Assembly: GCA_002329705.1 (NCBI GenBank)
Contig: DCUC01000015.1
Coordinates: forward strand, 15,599-31,159
Reading direction: 5' to 3'
DNA length: 15,561 nucleotides
Origin: Caryophanales bacterium UBA1424
Lineage (GTDB): Bacteria > Bacillota_I > Bacilli_A > RFN20 > CAG-826
A program made the translations under genes and the position numbers. Shown here piece by piece: positions 7,299 through 15,095 of this stretch; the stretch's first letter is position 1, and the number at the start of each line of letters is the position of its first letter. Below the pieces are notes generated by a model. It was not told where the DNA came from. It made no database searches and worked only from the letters and a program-made list of their open reading frames with translations.

Positions 7299-9611
7299 TT
7301 ATTTGGTGTAGTCAAGAGTATTATTCTTGAGGTAGTTATCCCATTCGGCATCATCGTAATTAAAGGTCATGAAGCGAATGCCACCATAAGCGACGAGGTT
7401 GACATAGTCATTAGTTCCAAATTGAATCTTATATGAATATAAAGAAGCATTTGAATATGCATAGATGGAAGCAAATACCCATTTTTGAACGAGGGCAAGC
7501 TCCATTGCCGATAAAATATCTAAACGAGTTTCAAGATCGGCTTTGCTGGCAGAGTAATCGCCATTGCCATCATTAAGTTCATAGTTCCAATCAACCCAAG
7601 TGTTAGTTACGTCAGTGCCACCAACGTTAATTGTTAATCGCTCGTTTTCAGTATCGAAACCATATTCATATTTGAGATCAGGATCAGTGTAAACTTGCAT
7701 GATTCCAAATGGATCCATCGTTGCACCGCCCCAGGTTGAAAAGCACATATCGGCTCCGCCATTCATCATACGGTCTGGATAGTCTTCGTCGACTTGTTTT
7801 TCAACCGAAATCTTACCTTCTAAAGGAGTTCCAACTGCCAATGCTTTTAATGCAGTGTCAAAGAAGCTTGCATAGTTGGTATAAATTGCATCTTCGCCAA
7901 AAACCCAGAAGGTTAACTTGACTTCGTCCCCTGAAACCAAATGGCCTGCTTTAGAACTGGCTATTTCTTCATTATAGGCTTCGATCAATAATGCCCGAGC
8001 TTTAGCAATATCATAGCCATTTTCATTGTCGCCAAAGACTTCATCAACTACACTTTGTCCTTGTTCGGTGTTACGGTATGCTACGCCAGTTTCGGGATCG
8101 GCGACGTAAAGTTCGTTAATCGGTACAACGTAAGGAATTGAACCGGAAGTTAACGATTGCGTGAAATCTTCACGATCGAGAGCCCATGAGAAGGCTTCGC
8201 GGAATTTGATGTTTGTTAAAATTGTTTTGTTTATACCAGCTTCTTGTCTGCTCGCTAGAGAATTCCAATCGGTTGAGAAAGTGATTTTGCGAGTATAGGA
8301 TTCAGGTGTAAACAGTAGATTCGAAGAGTTTTTGTACTTGTTCATGTCCGAGGCTTGTAAACCGATGTCATCGATTTCGCCTTTTTCAAACATTTGTAAA
8401 GCAGTAGCGTGCTCCGGCACGATTGTAATACGGATAATATCCGTTTGGAATTGACCATTATGATTTCCGTCAGAATAGCCATACCAGTTATCGTTCTTTT
8501 CAAGAACAATTAACTTGTCGAGCTGATATTGAGAGAGTTTGTATGGTCCAAACGCCATGTAATTATTAAGGGCAGTACCATAGTTTGTCTTTGTTAAACC
8601 ACTGACTTCTGATTTTCCGGCTTCGTAAAGGGATTCCTTGACTAACCAGTTACTTGAAAGGTTGTATTTCAAGTAGAATTCAGTAATTGGGGCAGCTAGA
8701 TAAAGCGTGATTTGGTAGTCACCGCTTTTTACGAGACCAACAGCTCTTTCGGCACCATCAAAAGCAAATGCCGGAAATTCACATAATTTGAAGAAAATCT
8801 CATCGCTGAATTGTGGATAAGCAACTCCAAATAGGCTCTCGAATTCCGTCACGATTTCAATGATTGCCGCACTATTTTCGTCAGTCACTTCAATCATTGA
8901 TGGATCGTCAACTGTCCCATAATCGCCAGATTCAAAGGCGGCAACACCGATTGGAAAATAATCGGCACCATACTCGAGGTAGTAATCAGCCATGCTTTCT
9001 GTATAACTTAAGAAAGCAAGTGTTTTGAACATCGAGAAATACGTTTTTCCGTCAATCGATTCACCATCATCCGACAAATTAAGATAAACTTGTTGACCGC
9101 CGTAGCGGTGATCACGGGCATTACCTAAAGTTAATGTACCGGCATAGAATGAATCAGCACGTCTGTTTAGAATGTCGGGACTAAGAAGCTGAGCCATGGA
9201 ATAAACATAGTCATCTGCATTAATCACTTCGCCATCTGCCCACTTTGCAGCTTGGTTCAAGTTAATCTGCCATTTAAGACCAGCATCACCTTCGCCGACG
9301 CCATAACGGGTTCTTTCGGCTTCCGTTAAAGTGTCTGAGATGTCAACCGGTTCGCCAGCGGCCATTTCGGGAATGATATCGTAACCGATTTTTTCTTCAT
9401 TAAGAACGAAATCGTAAAGGCCCATTTCCGTGTAACCGATAATGACAGCGTCCGTGTTGGTTTCCCATTCATGAGGGTTCCATGTTTTTGGAGAAGACAC
9501 GTCAAACGTTGAATACGTATAACGATCAACTCCTTCGCCATTTCCATCACAGCCGACAACCAATGAAACGACAGCTAATGATAAAGCAGCGAGTTTAAGG
9601 ATCTTTTTCAT
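7299..9611 (-). CDS. oppA: Oligopeptide-binding lipoprotein OppA (SBP family 5), enlarged
   Basis: Extracellular peptide-binding lipoprotein that delivers peptides to OppBC. The N-terminus is a lipoprotein signal: MKK, a hydrophobic stretch, and the lipobox VVGC with the lipid-bearing Cys at residue 21. Family 5 features include the W-x-INLNQAAKWADGE pattern with ADDYVYS (114-138), FEKGEIDDIGL (408-418), FREAFSWALDRE (470-481) and the ASFFD...DYPDRMMNGGAD...WGG region (581-629). The length is 770 residues against about 540-600 usual. An extra stretch of roughly 120 residues lies near 165-295, before the strand LYLAAPITEFYLKYNL. Its ribosome binding site AAGGAGG (9618-9624) is nearly ideal at six bases from the ATG, fitting high expression. 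Peptide specificity cannot be inferred. Confidence 0.93.
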   Translation of the reverse strand: MKKILKLAALSLAVVSLVVGCDGNGEGVDRYTYSTFDVSSPKTWNPHEWETNTDAVIIGYTEMGLYDFVLNEEKIGYDIIPEMAAGEPVDISDTLTEAERTRYGVGEGDAGLKWQINLNQAAKWADGEVINADDYVYSMAQLLSPDILNRRADSFYAGTLTLGNARDHRYGGQQVYLNLSDDGESIDGKTYFSMFKTLAFLSYTESMADYYLEYGADYFPIGVAAFESGDYGTVDDPSMIEVTDENSAAIIEIVTEFESLFGVAYPQFSDEIFFKLCEFPAFAFDGAERAVGLVKSGDYQITLYLAAPITEFYLKYNLSSNWLVKESLYEAGKSEVSGLTKTNYGTALNNYMAFGPYKLSQYQLDKLIVLEKNDNWYGYSDGNHNGQFQTDIIRITIVPEHATALQMFEKGEIDDIGLQASDMNKYKNSSNLLFTPESYTRKITFSTDWNSLASRQEAGINKTILTNIKFREAFSWALDREDFTQSLTSGSIPYVVPINELYVADPETGVAYRNTEQGQSVVDEVFGDNENGYDIAKARALLIEAYNEEIASSKAGHLVSGDEVKLTFWVFGEDAIYTNYASFFDTALKALAVGTPLEGKISVEKQVDEDYPDRMMNGGADMCFSTWGGATMDPFGIMQVYTDPDLKYEYGFDTENERLTINVGGTDVTNTWVDWNYELNDGNGDYSASKADLETRLDILSAMELALVQKWVFASIYAYSNASLYSYKIQFGTNDYVNLVAYGGIRFMTFNYDDAEWDNYLKNNTLDYTK

Positions 9612-9651
9612 TTTTTTCCTCCTTTTCTTTAAAAGTTAAAATGATAGAGAC

Positions 9652-9680
9652 ATATTAACAAACCACACATAATCAAGCAA
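9652..9680 (-). promoter_or_regulatory. SigA-type promoter of the opp operon
   Basis: On the minus strand TTGCTT, a 17-base spacer and TAATAT precede the oppA start by about 40 bases. It leads to a short leader that contains the AAGGAGG ribosome binding site. This is the best promoter match in the 297-base gap between oppA and the acyltransferase gene. Confidence 0.65.
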
Positions 9681-9691
9681 CTACCCAAAAA

Positions 9692-9705
9692 TGAAAGCGT
9701 TTTCC
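9692..9705 (+). promoter_or_regulatory. cre-like box (putative CcpA site) upstream of oppA
   Basis: TGAAAGCGTTTTCC matches the catabolite-responsive element pattern TGNAANCGNWNNCA at every fixed position but the last. It is nearly palindromic. Its centre is about 53 bases upstream of the inferred start point, the distance at which CcpA activates some genes such as ackA in Bacillus. Repression from this distance is less likely unless a second promoter overlaps the box. Control by carbon supply is an inference. Confidence 0.55.
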
Positions 9706-9716
9706 AACTAATTGAC

Positions 9717-9738
9717 AAGTGGCTTTGCTACTTTTTTT
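9717..9738 (+). terminator. Intrinsic-terminator-like hairpin reading on the plus strand
   Basis: On the plus strand AAGTGGC, the loop TTT and GCTACTT form a 7-bp stem with one G-U pair, followed directly by a T7 run (9732-9738). Read on the minus strand the stem has a mismatch and the following tail is poor in U. No gene is seen on the plus strand before it. It may end antisense transcripts, or serve poorly as the end of the acyltransferase mRNA. Confidence 0.45.
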
Positions 9739-9877
9739 GTACAACAAAGGGCTTTATTGGATAATAGAATGAAGATGTTGGTGGTTTATTTTTGCACAAT
9801 TAAAAACATAATGCAAATTTTTTTTAATAAATTTATGCAAATATTAAGCCACAAATTATAGATATTTTATGGATACA

Positions 9878-9900
9878 TACGCGCGATCGCTTAACGCGTA
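9878..9900. repeat. CG-rich inverted repeat just downstream of the acyltransferase gene
   Basis: TACGCG (9878-9883) and CGCGTA (9895-9900) flank an 11-base loop that includes most of the palindrome GCGATCGC (9883-9890). It is a small CG-rich island in AT-rich DNA, nine bases after the acyltransferase stop. No U-tract follows on either strand, so it is not a standard terminator. It could protect the mRNA 3' end or bind a protein. Confidence 0.4.
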
Positions 9901-9908
9901 CGCACAGA

Positions 9909-11051
9909 CTATTTATTATTAATGTGATAAAAATACTCACCGACGATAGAAAATTTAATAGGCAGATACTTTGCATCCATATAAAACTGATACACTTCGT
10001 AGTTATCATAAATTTGAATATCGCCGCCAATATCAACCGGAAGATATTGGATTCCCTTCGTGGGAAAACGATATTCAACTTGTTCGCCATTGTCGGTGCC
10101 ATTATAAATATATAATTCATGGTTGAGACTTATAACTCCGCGTCCGGTTTCTTTTAAACCCTTACCTTCATAGCGGACAAGCCTCACCGGCGTTTCGAGC
10201 GTATAACTTGGATTTTCGGAAATAGTATTTTCTAAGGCTATGCGCTGTCTTTCATAGTTATTAAAAACACTTTGCCCATCTAAAAGTCCGTATTGATCAT
10301 AAACGAGTTCGCGATTACACTTTGGACAAATAAGTTTGTGTTTCTGGCTGATTAATCCTTCAAATCCACACTCAGGACATTGATAAATGAGATTTTCAAG
10401 ATTACTAATATCATTCAAACGATAAATATGACGATGCTCATCATTATATGCCCCAGCATCAAAATTGAGACTTTGCTCGACAGCATCATAGATGTTTTGT
10501 TCGTCCATCTTTTGAAGCTGTTCCGGAGTAAAAAGATGGGCCATTGTCGTAAAAACTTTGCCTTTAAATACTTTATTTGTCCATGGCGGAGACATCAGAA
10601 AAGCGTTTTTATCATGAACAACATAAACATTCACTTTTGCTTTTTTTAAAAACTTGGCAATTGCAAAGGGCGATTTGAGGCTCTTACCATGATAAGTAAC
10701 TTGTCCTTCGGGAAAAATACCGATAATTCCACCATTTTTCAAGATTTTTAGCGCACTAGCTACTGCTTTTATATCGCCTTGATAAGAGCAAATAGGAATA
10801 GCTCTTGCTAATTTTAAAAAAGGACGTCTTTTTGGTTCATAAAACATTTTCGCTGCCGCCATATAATTAATGCGGTGAGGATAAACGGCGGCTGTCACAA
10901 AAATATAATCGCTAAATGAGGCGTGATTTGACAAAATGATAGCGGGCTTTTCAATTTTAATTTTATTAATCAAGCGGTTTCCCTTAAGATAGGCTGAAAT
11001 CTTTAAAATTCCGGCAAGTGGAAGCCATAAAAACGGATTTGGGCGTTTCAT
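9909..11051 (-). CDS. PlsC-like (lyso)phospholipid acyltransferase with C-terminal zinc ribbon
   Basis: Membrane-associated acyltransferase of the LPLAT/PlsC superfamily. The catalytic HX4D motif is NHASFSD (His43, Asp48). The substrate-binding FPEG motif is at 113-116, but continues QVTY instead of the usual TRS. A hydrophobic N-terminus (about 7-20) could anchor it. After the about 200-residue catalytic domain comes a zinc ribbon, CPEC (225-228) and CPKC (242-245), then a roughly 130-residue domain rich in strands that I do not recognise. Common PlsC proteins are about 240 residues and lack these additions. The start follows the stop of the MFS pseudogene by 3 bases; GGAG is about 15 bases away, so translation was probably coupled to the MFS gene. 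The acceptor could be lysophosphatidate or another lysolipid. Confidence 0.82.
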   Translation of the reverse strand: MKRPNPFLWLPLAGILKISAYLKGNRLINKIKIEKPAIILSNHASFSDYIFVTAAVYPHRINYMAAAKMFYEPKRRPFLKLARAIPICSYQGDIKAVASALKILKNGGIIGIFPEGQVTYHGKSLKSPFAIAKFLKKAKVNVYVVHDKNAFLMSPPWTNKVFKGKVFTTMAHLFTPEQLQKMDEQNIYDAVEQSLNFDAGAYNDEHRHIYRLNDISNLENLIYQCPECGFEGLISQKHKLICPKCNRELVYDQYGLLDGQSVFNNYERQRIALENTISENPSYTLETPVRLVRYEGKGLKETGRGVISLNHELYIYNGTDNGEQVEYRFPTKGIQYLPVDIGGDIQIYDNYEVYQFYMDAKYLPIKFSIVGEYFYHINNK

Positions 11052-11054
11052 ATA

Positions 11055-12457
11055 TTATGAAAGCGACTCCGCGCTAAGGGCTTCAGCATCTTGAAAAGCA
11101 ATTTGCTCTTTAATCTTTTGCTGTTCGTTGGCATCGATGTGATAAAAAAGCGAAATCAGAGAACCAAGACCTAATAGAATCAAAGGAGCGAGCGCCATGA
11201 TAAGACGGATTGCCATGAGGGCGCTATCGGGTTGAGACACAAGTGGAGGCAAAGCCAAATTTTGTTCGATAAATCCGGCAAAACCTAAAATCACCATAAC
11301 AAAAGAAAGACCAAGAGCTTGAGCAATTTGCGAGACAAAATTCGAAAAGCCACTCATTTGTCCTTCGATTCGTTTTTTAAACTGAATTTGTCCAGCATCA
11401 GCGACATCGCCGAACATTGTATGTGGAATGAGTCCTGGCGCGCTAATACCAAAACCCATAACGACGGCAAATATATAAATGACAATAGGATTTACGTTTG
11501 CCGGAACAAAAAAGACCGAGTGCCGCTATAATCCATATAAATGCCCCAAAGCGATAAGTAAAAGCTTTGCTATACTTTTTAATCATTTTTAAATATACAG
11601 GTAAAGCAACAATTTGTGTCAAAAACATCAACGCAGCGGCAATCATACCAACCATTGAACTTCCACCGCTTGCCGTCAAGTCTTTAACAATATAAAAATT
11701 AATATAGAAGAAGAAAAGACCGCTCATAACCGACATCGCGATTTGCATAAGTAAAACATAAGAAGATACTGGCGAAAAGGTTTTAACTTCAAAGGTTCGA
11801 AAAGGGCTTTAAAAGATAATTTTGTCTTGACGACAGGACTCTTGATTTCTTCTTTGGCAAAAAGACCACTTAGCAAAATGCTAATTCCAAAAAATAATCC
11901 AAAACTGAGACTCATAATCTGATAGCCGAGTCGTTGATCGCCAAAGGCGCCGACAATGATACCGGGAACAGTTACGCAAATAATTGAAGAGAAAATACTA
12001 AAACCGAGGCGATAGGAATTAAAGGAGGCCCGGTTTTGATAATCTCTTGATATTTCGCTAGAAAGAGAGAAATAGGGAATCATAATCGTTGACTGCACCG
12101 CCACAAAAATTAAATAGGCGAGCAGAACGGATATGATTTGTAAGGCCATATTTGAAAAATTGAATGGATAAAATAATAAAAACATTGCGACGACAATCAA
12201 AGGTGAACAAACAATCAGATATATTCTGCGTTTACCGAATTTAGATTGTGTCCGATCAGATATCCATCCAATAATTGGATCGATGATGGCGTCGAAAATT
12301 CTGGCCGTCAAGATAATGAAGCCACTCCAAAACGGATTGATGCCAACTACTAAAGCCAAAAACCTGGATATAGGAAGTTAATAATATTAAAAGAGCCTCC
12401 GCCGAAGAGATCGGCTGAAGCAAAAGCCAGCTTTCTAAGTAGGTTATTCTTTTTCAT
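11055..12457 (-). pseudogene. Frameshifted GPH-family MFS transporter (second copy)
   Basis: A full-length relative of the gene at 1-984, from ATG at 12457 (GGAG six bases upstream) to TAA at 11055, about 468 codons. The reading frame changes three times: near 12358-12362 (T5 on the coding strand where the intact copy implies six), at 11753-11756 (T4 where five are implied), and at 11508-11513 (T6 where five or eight are implied). Between the breaks the protein is well conserved, including the DAIIDPIIGWISD loop motif and the last helices, so inactivation is recent or is a sequencing artefact. Each break leads to early stops: the first is only about 35 codons in. The promoter is intact at 12493-12521. 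The downstream acyltransferase gene probably depends on this transcript. Confidence 0.82.
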
Positions 12458-12523
12458 ATTTTCTCCGTGATGATTTCTAGTTCGCTTTTAGTATTGTAGA
12501 AGAACAAATGCTTTTGGTGAAGA
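11475..12523. repeat. Right copy of the MFS-containing direct repeat
   Basis: Homologous to 1-1051 in the same orientation, including leader and promoter boxes. Similarity fades just upstream of the -35 box on both sides. The part beyond 11475 towards the gene end cannot be compared because the left copy leaves the window. Recombination between the copies would remove the opp operon and the acyltransferase gene. Confidence 0.78.
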
Positions 12524-13127
12524 GTTTTTTGCGATTAGGTAATTTCCAAAGGTCGATGATGATAAAACACCTATTGATAAATACAATCCATTTTCGTGAG
12601 TATTTTCACTTTCCTCTACCGTTTCCACGCCTTCAGTCACAATTGTTATATTTGATAAATCAACGATATTCAATGATTAATTCATTCAGAGAAATATCGT
12701 ATTTTTCTGTCTCGTTTTTCAAAAAACTCACAAAACGAGGACTAAGAAATGAAGAAGGCATCATAGTAATTGCTAATTTGGTTTCTTCCTATCCGAGTAT
12801 TTTTCTTATATTTTTGAACTCTGTCAGGATGTGCTCAATAATATATTCATCAAGTATGTCAGTTAGTCTGGATTCCTTGGTTGTTTGCAAAAAGATGTTT
12901 GGAGGAATATAAACTCTGTTGTAATCACGCCACCGAGCGAGGAATTCAACATAAATTACTTTATTAGAAACCACATCATAAATGTATTGGAAAACAGCAG
13001 AGATTTCTTCGTTGACCATAGCAACTTTTAGTTTTTTGGCTAAATCAATATTGTTTTCTAACGCTGTCAACATTGAAGGCTTAGAAGCAATAGGAAGATG
13101 ATTAAGTGAATTTTCGGCATATTTCAT
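12488..13127 (-). pseudogene. Degraded EAL-domain (c-di-GMP phosphodiesterase type) remnant
   Basis: Three pieces of one EAL domain. Codons from 13127 to 12792 give the linker and start of the domain: an FQYIYD strand and the signature YVEFLARW, where the classic EAL triad reads EFL. A TAG at 12789-12791 interrupts it. The same frame then continues for 42 codons (12788-12663) with domain-like sequence ending LIIE before TGA. A second frame (12673-12488) resumes at the late TEGVET motif and runs to the domain end. About 65-75 residues between these parts, including the DDFGTG segment and catalytic Lys region, are missing. No ribosome binding site precedes 13127, and a stop lies just upstream in frame, so any GGDEF part is lost. 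It cannot be an active phosphodiesterase. Its end overlaps the MFS promoter. Confidence 0.8.
12493..12521 (-). promoter_or_regulatory. SigA-type promoter of the MFS pseudogene and acyltransferase gene
   Basis: On the minus strand TTCACC, a 17-base spacer and TACAAT, identical in boxes and spacing to the promoter of the other MFS copy at 1021-1049. It lies inside the 3' remnant of the EAL pseudogene. It is probably the promoter from which the intact acyltransferase gene is read. Confidence 0.68.
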
Positions 13128-13199
13128 CGCCTACAATCGTGTCTTTTCAAAAATGAATGGAAAAATGTCATAGGAAAAACATAATTCGTTTTACATATA

Positions 13200-13226
13200 A
13201 ATAGTTATAAGTGGAAATGAACTATT
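13200..13226. repeat. AT-rich inverted repeat after the ABC-2 permease gene
   Basis: AATAGTT (13200-13206) and AACTATT (13220-13226) can form a 7-bp AT-only stem with a 13-base loop, five bases after the permease stop. It has no clear U-tract on the minus strand. At best it is a weak terminator. Confidence 0.3.
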
Positions 13227-13231
13227 AAATT

Positions 13232-14170
13232 TTAAACTTTTATTTTCCTTTTTATCACACTAATGATTTGAAAGATAACGAAAAGAATTAAAACCGAAAC
13301 ACCAAGATATAAATACATGTAAGTACGATCAAACTGCATATTAAATAATTGCAAGTTAAAACCATAACTCATCTTTATTTGTTCAATGGTCTCAGGCGAC
13401 ATTGAGCCTTCTAACTTAGTTAGAATCGGACGCATCAAGACAGCGCGAAATAATCCGGTCGCATGTGAACCAGGAATTAGATTCGCAAAGTTTTGAATTG
13501 AAAGCGGCAAAATACTCACCGGCATATAAGCTCCAATAAGAAATCCGATTAAGGCACTGAAAACACCAGTGAAGGAAGCGGCCGCCGAAGTGTGATTAAA
13601 GAAGGCGGTCAGGCACATGACAAAGATAACTGCTGAAAGAGATGACAAAACCAAAATCCCAAGTAATTCAAACAAATTCGCGGCCGTAAAAGTTACTCCA
13701 CTCGAAATAGCTAAAAAGACAAGGGCAATAATTAGAAAAATGAAACTTAGAAAAAGAGTGATTAAAAAGGCGCTTATAAAATAACTAAGTGTTAGGTTGA
13801 CGAGTCGCACGGGCGAGGCCGTAAAATCGTCAACAATGCGCCGCTCTCGGTCGCTAATCGCGACAAACATGCTATTCAAAGAAATAGTTAGGGACGAAAT
13901 TCCCAATATTCCCGATATCATCCATGCATTAGCAACCGTTGCGATATCAGCATTGCTAACTGTTTGGCCATCAGGAATAAAACCTTTAATTGTGTCAATT
14001 TGAAAGTTGCCCATAAACAAAATATAAATAACTAAAATTAAAACGGGTGCCATCATCGAAAAGACAAGCGTGGTTTTATTTTGAAAGAAAATAAGTATAT
14101 TGCGTTTGGTCAAATGCCAAATGTTATACAAATAATCATCAAAAAATTTAAATACCCGGGTCTTTTTCAT
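13232..14170 (-). CDS. ABC-2 type exporter permease
   Basis: Membrane subunit of an ABC-2 exporter (DrrB-like type). From ATG at 14170 it has 312 residues. A basic N-terminal tail precedes TM1 at about residues 33-54, followed by a roughly 40-residue loop outside the membrane, and five more hydrophobic segments ending at about 305. The cytoplasmic stretch with RERRIVDDFTASPVRL between the second and third segments is the typical ABC-2 coupling region. A TTG at 14182 in the same frame would add four residues; I prefer the ATG. The gene overlaps the ATPase end by 23 bases, so the two are coupled. The substrate is unknown; the linked sugar transferase hints at a polysaccharide or glycolipid, but DrrAB-type drug or lipid export is equally possible. 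Confidence 0.85.
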   Translation of the reverse strand: MKKTRVFKFFDDYLYNIWHLTKRNILIFFQNKTTLVFSMMAPVLILVIYILFMGNFQIDTIKGFIPDGQTVSNADIATVANAWMISGILGISSLTISLNSMFVAISDRERRIVDDFTASPVRLVNLTLSYFISAFLITLFLSFIFLIIALVFLAISSGVTFTAANLFELLGILVLSSLSAVIFVMCLTAFFNHTSAAASFTGVFSALIGFLIGAYMPVSILPLSIQNFANLIPGSHATGLFRAVLMRPILTKLEGSMSPETIEQIKMSYGFNLQLFNMQFDRTYMYLYLGVSVLILFVIFQIISVIKRKIKV

Positions 14171-15095
14171 GGCTATCGTCAATCTTCTTTCCGGTCACGT
14201 TTAAAAAGACATGATCCATATTTCCCTTTAATACTTCGAAATCATCAAAAAATGGAGAGTGCTTTTCAATAATTTTTATTGCCCTTAATGGCTTGGGGAT
14301 AGTGACTTCATATGCTCCGCTACGATAGGCAAAGTCTAGACTCTCTTCCGTAAGTATTTTATTTACTTCTTCGCTTTCATTTGTAATGATGCGTAGAATA
14401 TCGCTAGTATAGCGACTTTTAAGTTCATCTGGGCTTCCGCTCGCGCTAATTATGCCTTCATCGATGATGACGACATGATCGGCCTTAACAACTTCTTCCA
14501 TATAGTGTGTCGTTAAAAAAATGGTTAAATCCGTTTTCATTTTTAAGTCGTTTAAGGCCTCCCAAACCATAATGCGAGTGTTAGGATCAAGGCCGGTCGT
14601 CGGCTCATCTAAAAAGAGGATCTGGGGGTTGTGCAAAAGAGCGCGGGCAATATCGACCTTTCGCCTCTGCCCGCCTGACAATTTCCCGTATGGACGTTTG
14701 ATGATACTCTGTAAATTAAGAATTTCGATCAATTTGCTGATTTTTGTCTCGGCTTCCTTGCGGCTCAGCGGATAAAGGCTGGCCCGTGAATAGAGATTTT
14801 GTAAAACGCTCAATTCGTTATCGAGAACGCTTTTTTGAAAGACGATACCGATTTTGTTTTTTATTTTATCGCCATCTTTATCGGTGTTAAGACCATCGAT
14901 GTAAATTTCGCCGGCATCTTTTTTAATGATTGAACAAAGGATATTGATAGTCGTTGATTTGCCGGCGCCGTTGAGGCCGAGAAAAGCAAAAAATTCGCCG
15001 CGTTTGACGACGAAATCTATGCCGCGGACCGCTGCGACTTTTTTATAATTTTTGACGAGTCCTCTGACTTCGATAATATTATCTTTTTCCATCAT
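14148..15095 (-). CDS. ABC-2 type exporter ATP-binding protein
   Basis: ATPase of a DrrA/CcmA-type exporter, 315 residues, the usual size. Walker A GLNGAGKST (40-48), Q-loop Gln87, signature LSGGQRRK (139-146), Walker B ILFLDEP (159-165), D-loop GLD (168-170) and His197 are all intact. After the ATPase core there is the C-terminal extension typical of this group, ending with a DHVFLNVTGK stretch (294-303) comparable to the usual L-E-D-V-F-L-x-L-T-G. The start overlaps the sugar transferase end by 17 bases; a second ATG directly follows the first and either may be used. Ribosome binding site is weak (AAGAAG), consistent with coupling. It works with the permease encoded next. Confidence 0.92.
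   Translation of the reverse strand: MMEKDNIIEVRGLVKNYKKVAAVRGIDFVVKRGEFFAFLGLNGAGKSTTINILCSIIKKDAGEIYIDGLNTDKDGDKIKNKIGIVFQKSVLDNELSVLQNLYSRASLYPLSRKEAETKISKLIEILNLQSIIKRPYGKLSGGQRRKVDIARALLHNPQILFLDEPTTGLDPNTRIMVWEALNDLKMKTDLTIFLTTHYMEEVVKADHVVIIDEGIISASGSPDELKSRYTSDILRIITNESEEVNKILTEESLDFAYRSGAYEVTIPKPLRAIKIIEKHSPFFDDFEVLKGNMDHVFLNVTGKKIDDSHEKDPGI

Noticed and set aside
9690..9718. A second oppA promoter starting with TTGTCA and overlapping the cre box
   Set aside because: The -35 box is good, but at 17 bases spacing the -10 position reads TTCATT, only 3 of 6. The promoter at 9652-9680 is better.
11055..12457. Programmed frameshifting in the second MFS copy
   Set aside because: Three separate shifts would be needed, no slippery heptamer with a downstream structure was evident, and the intact copy needs none.
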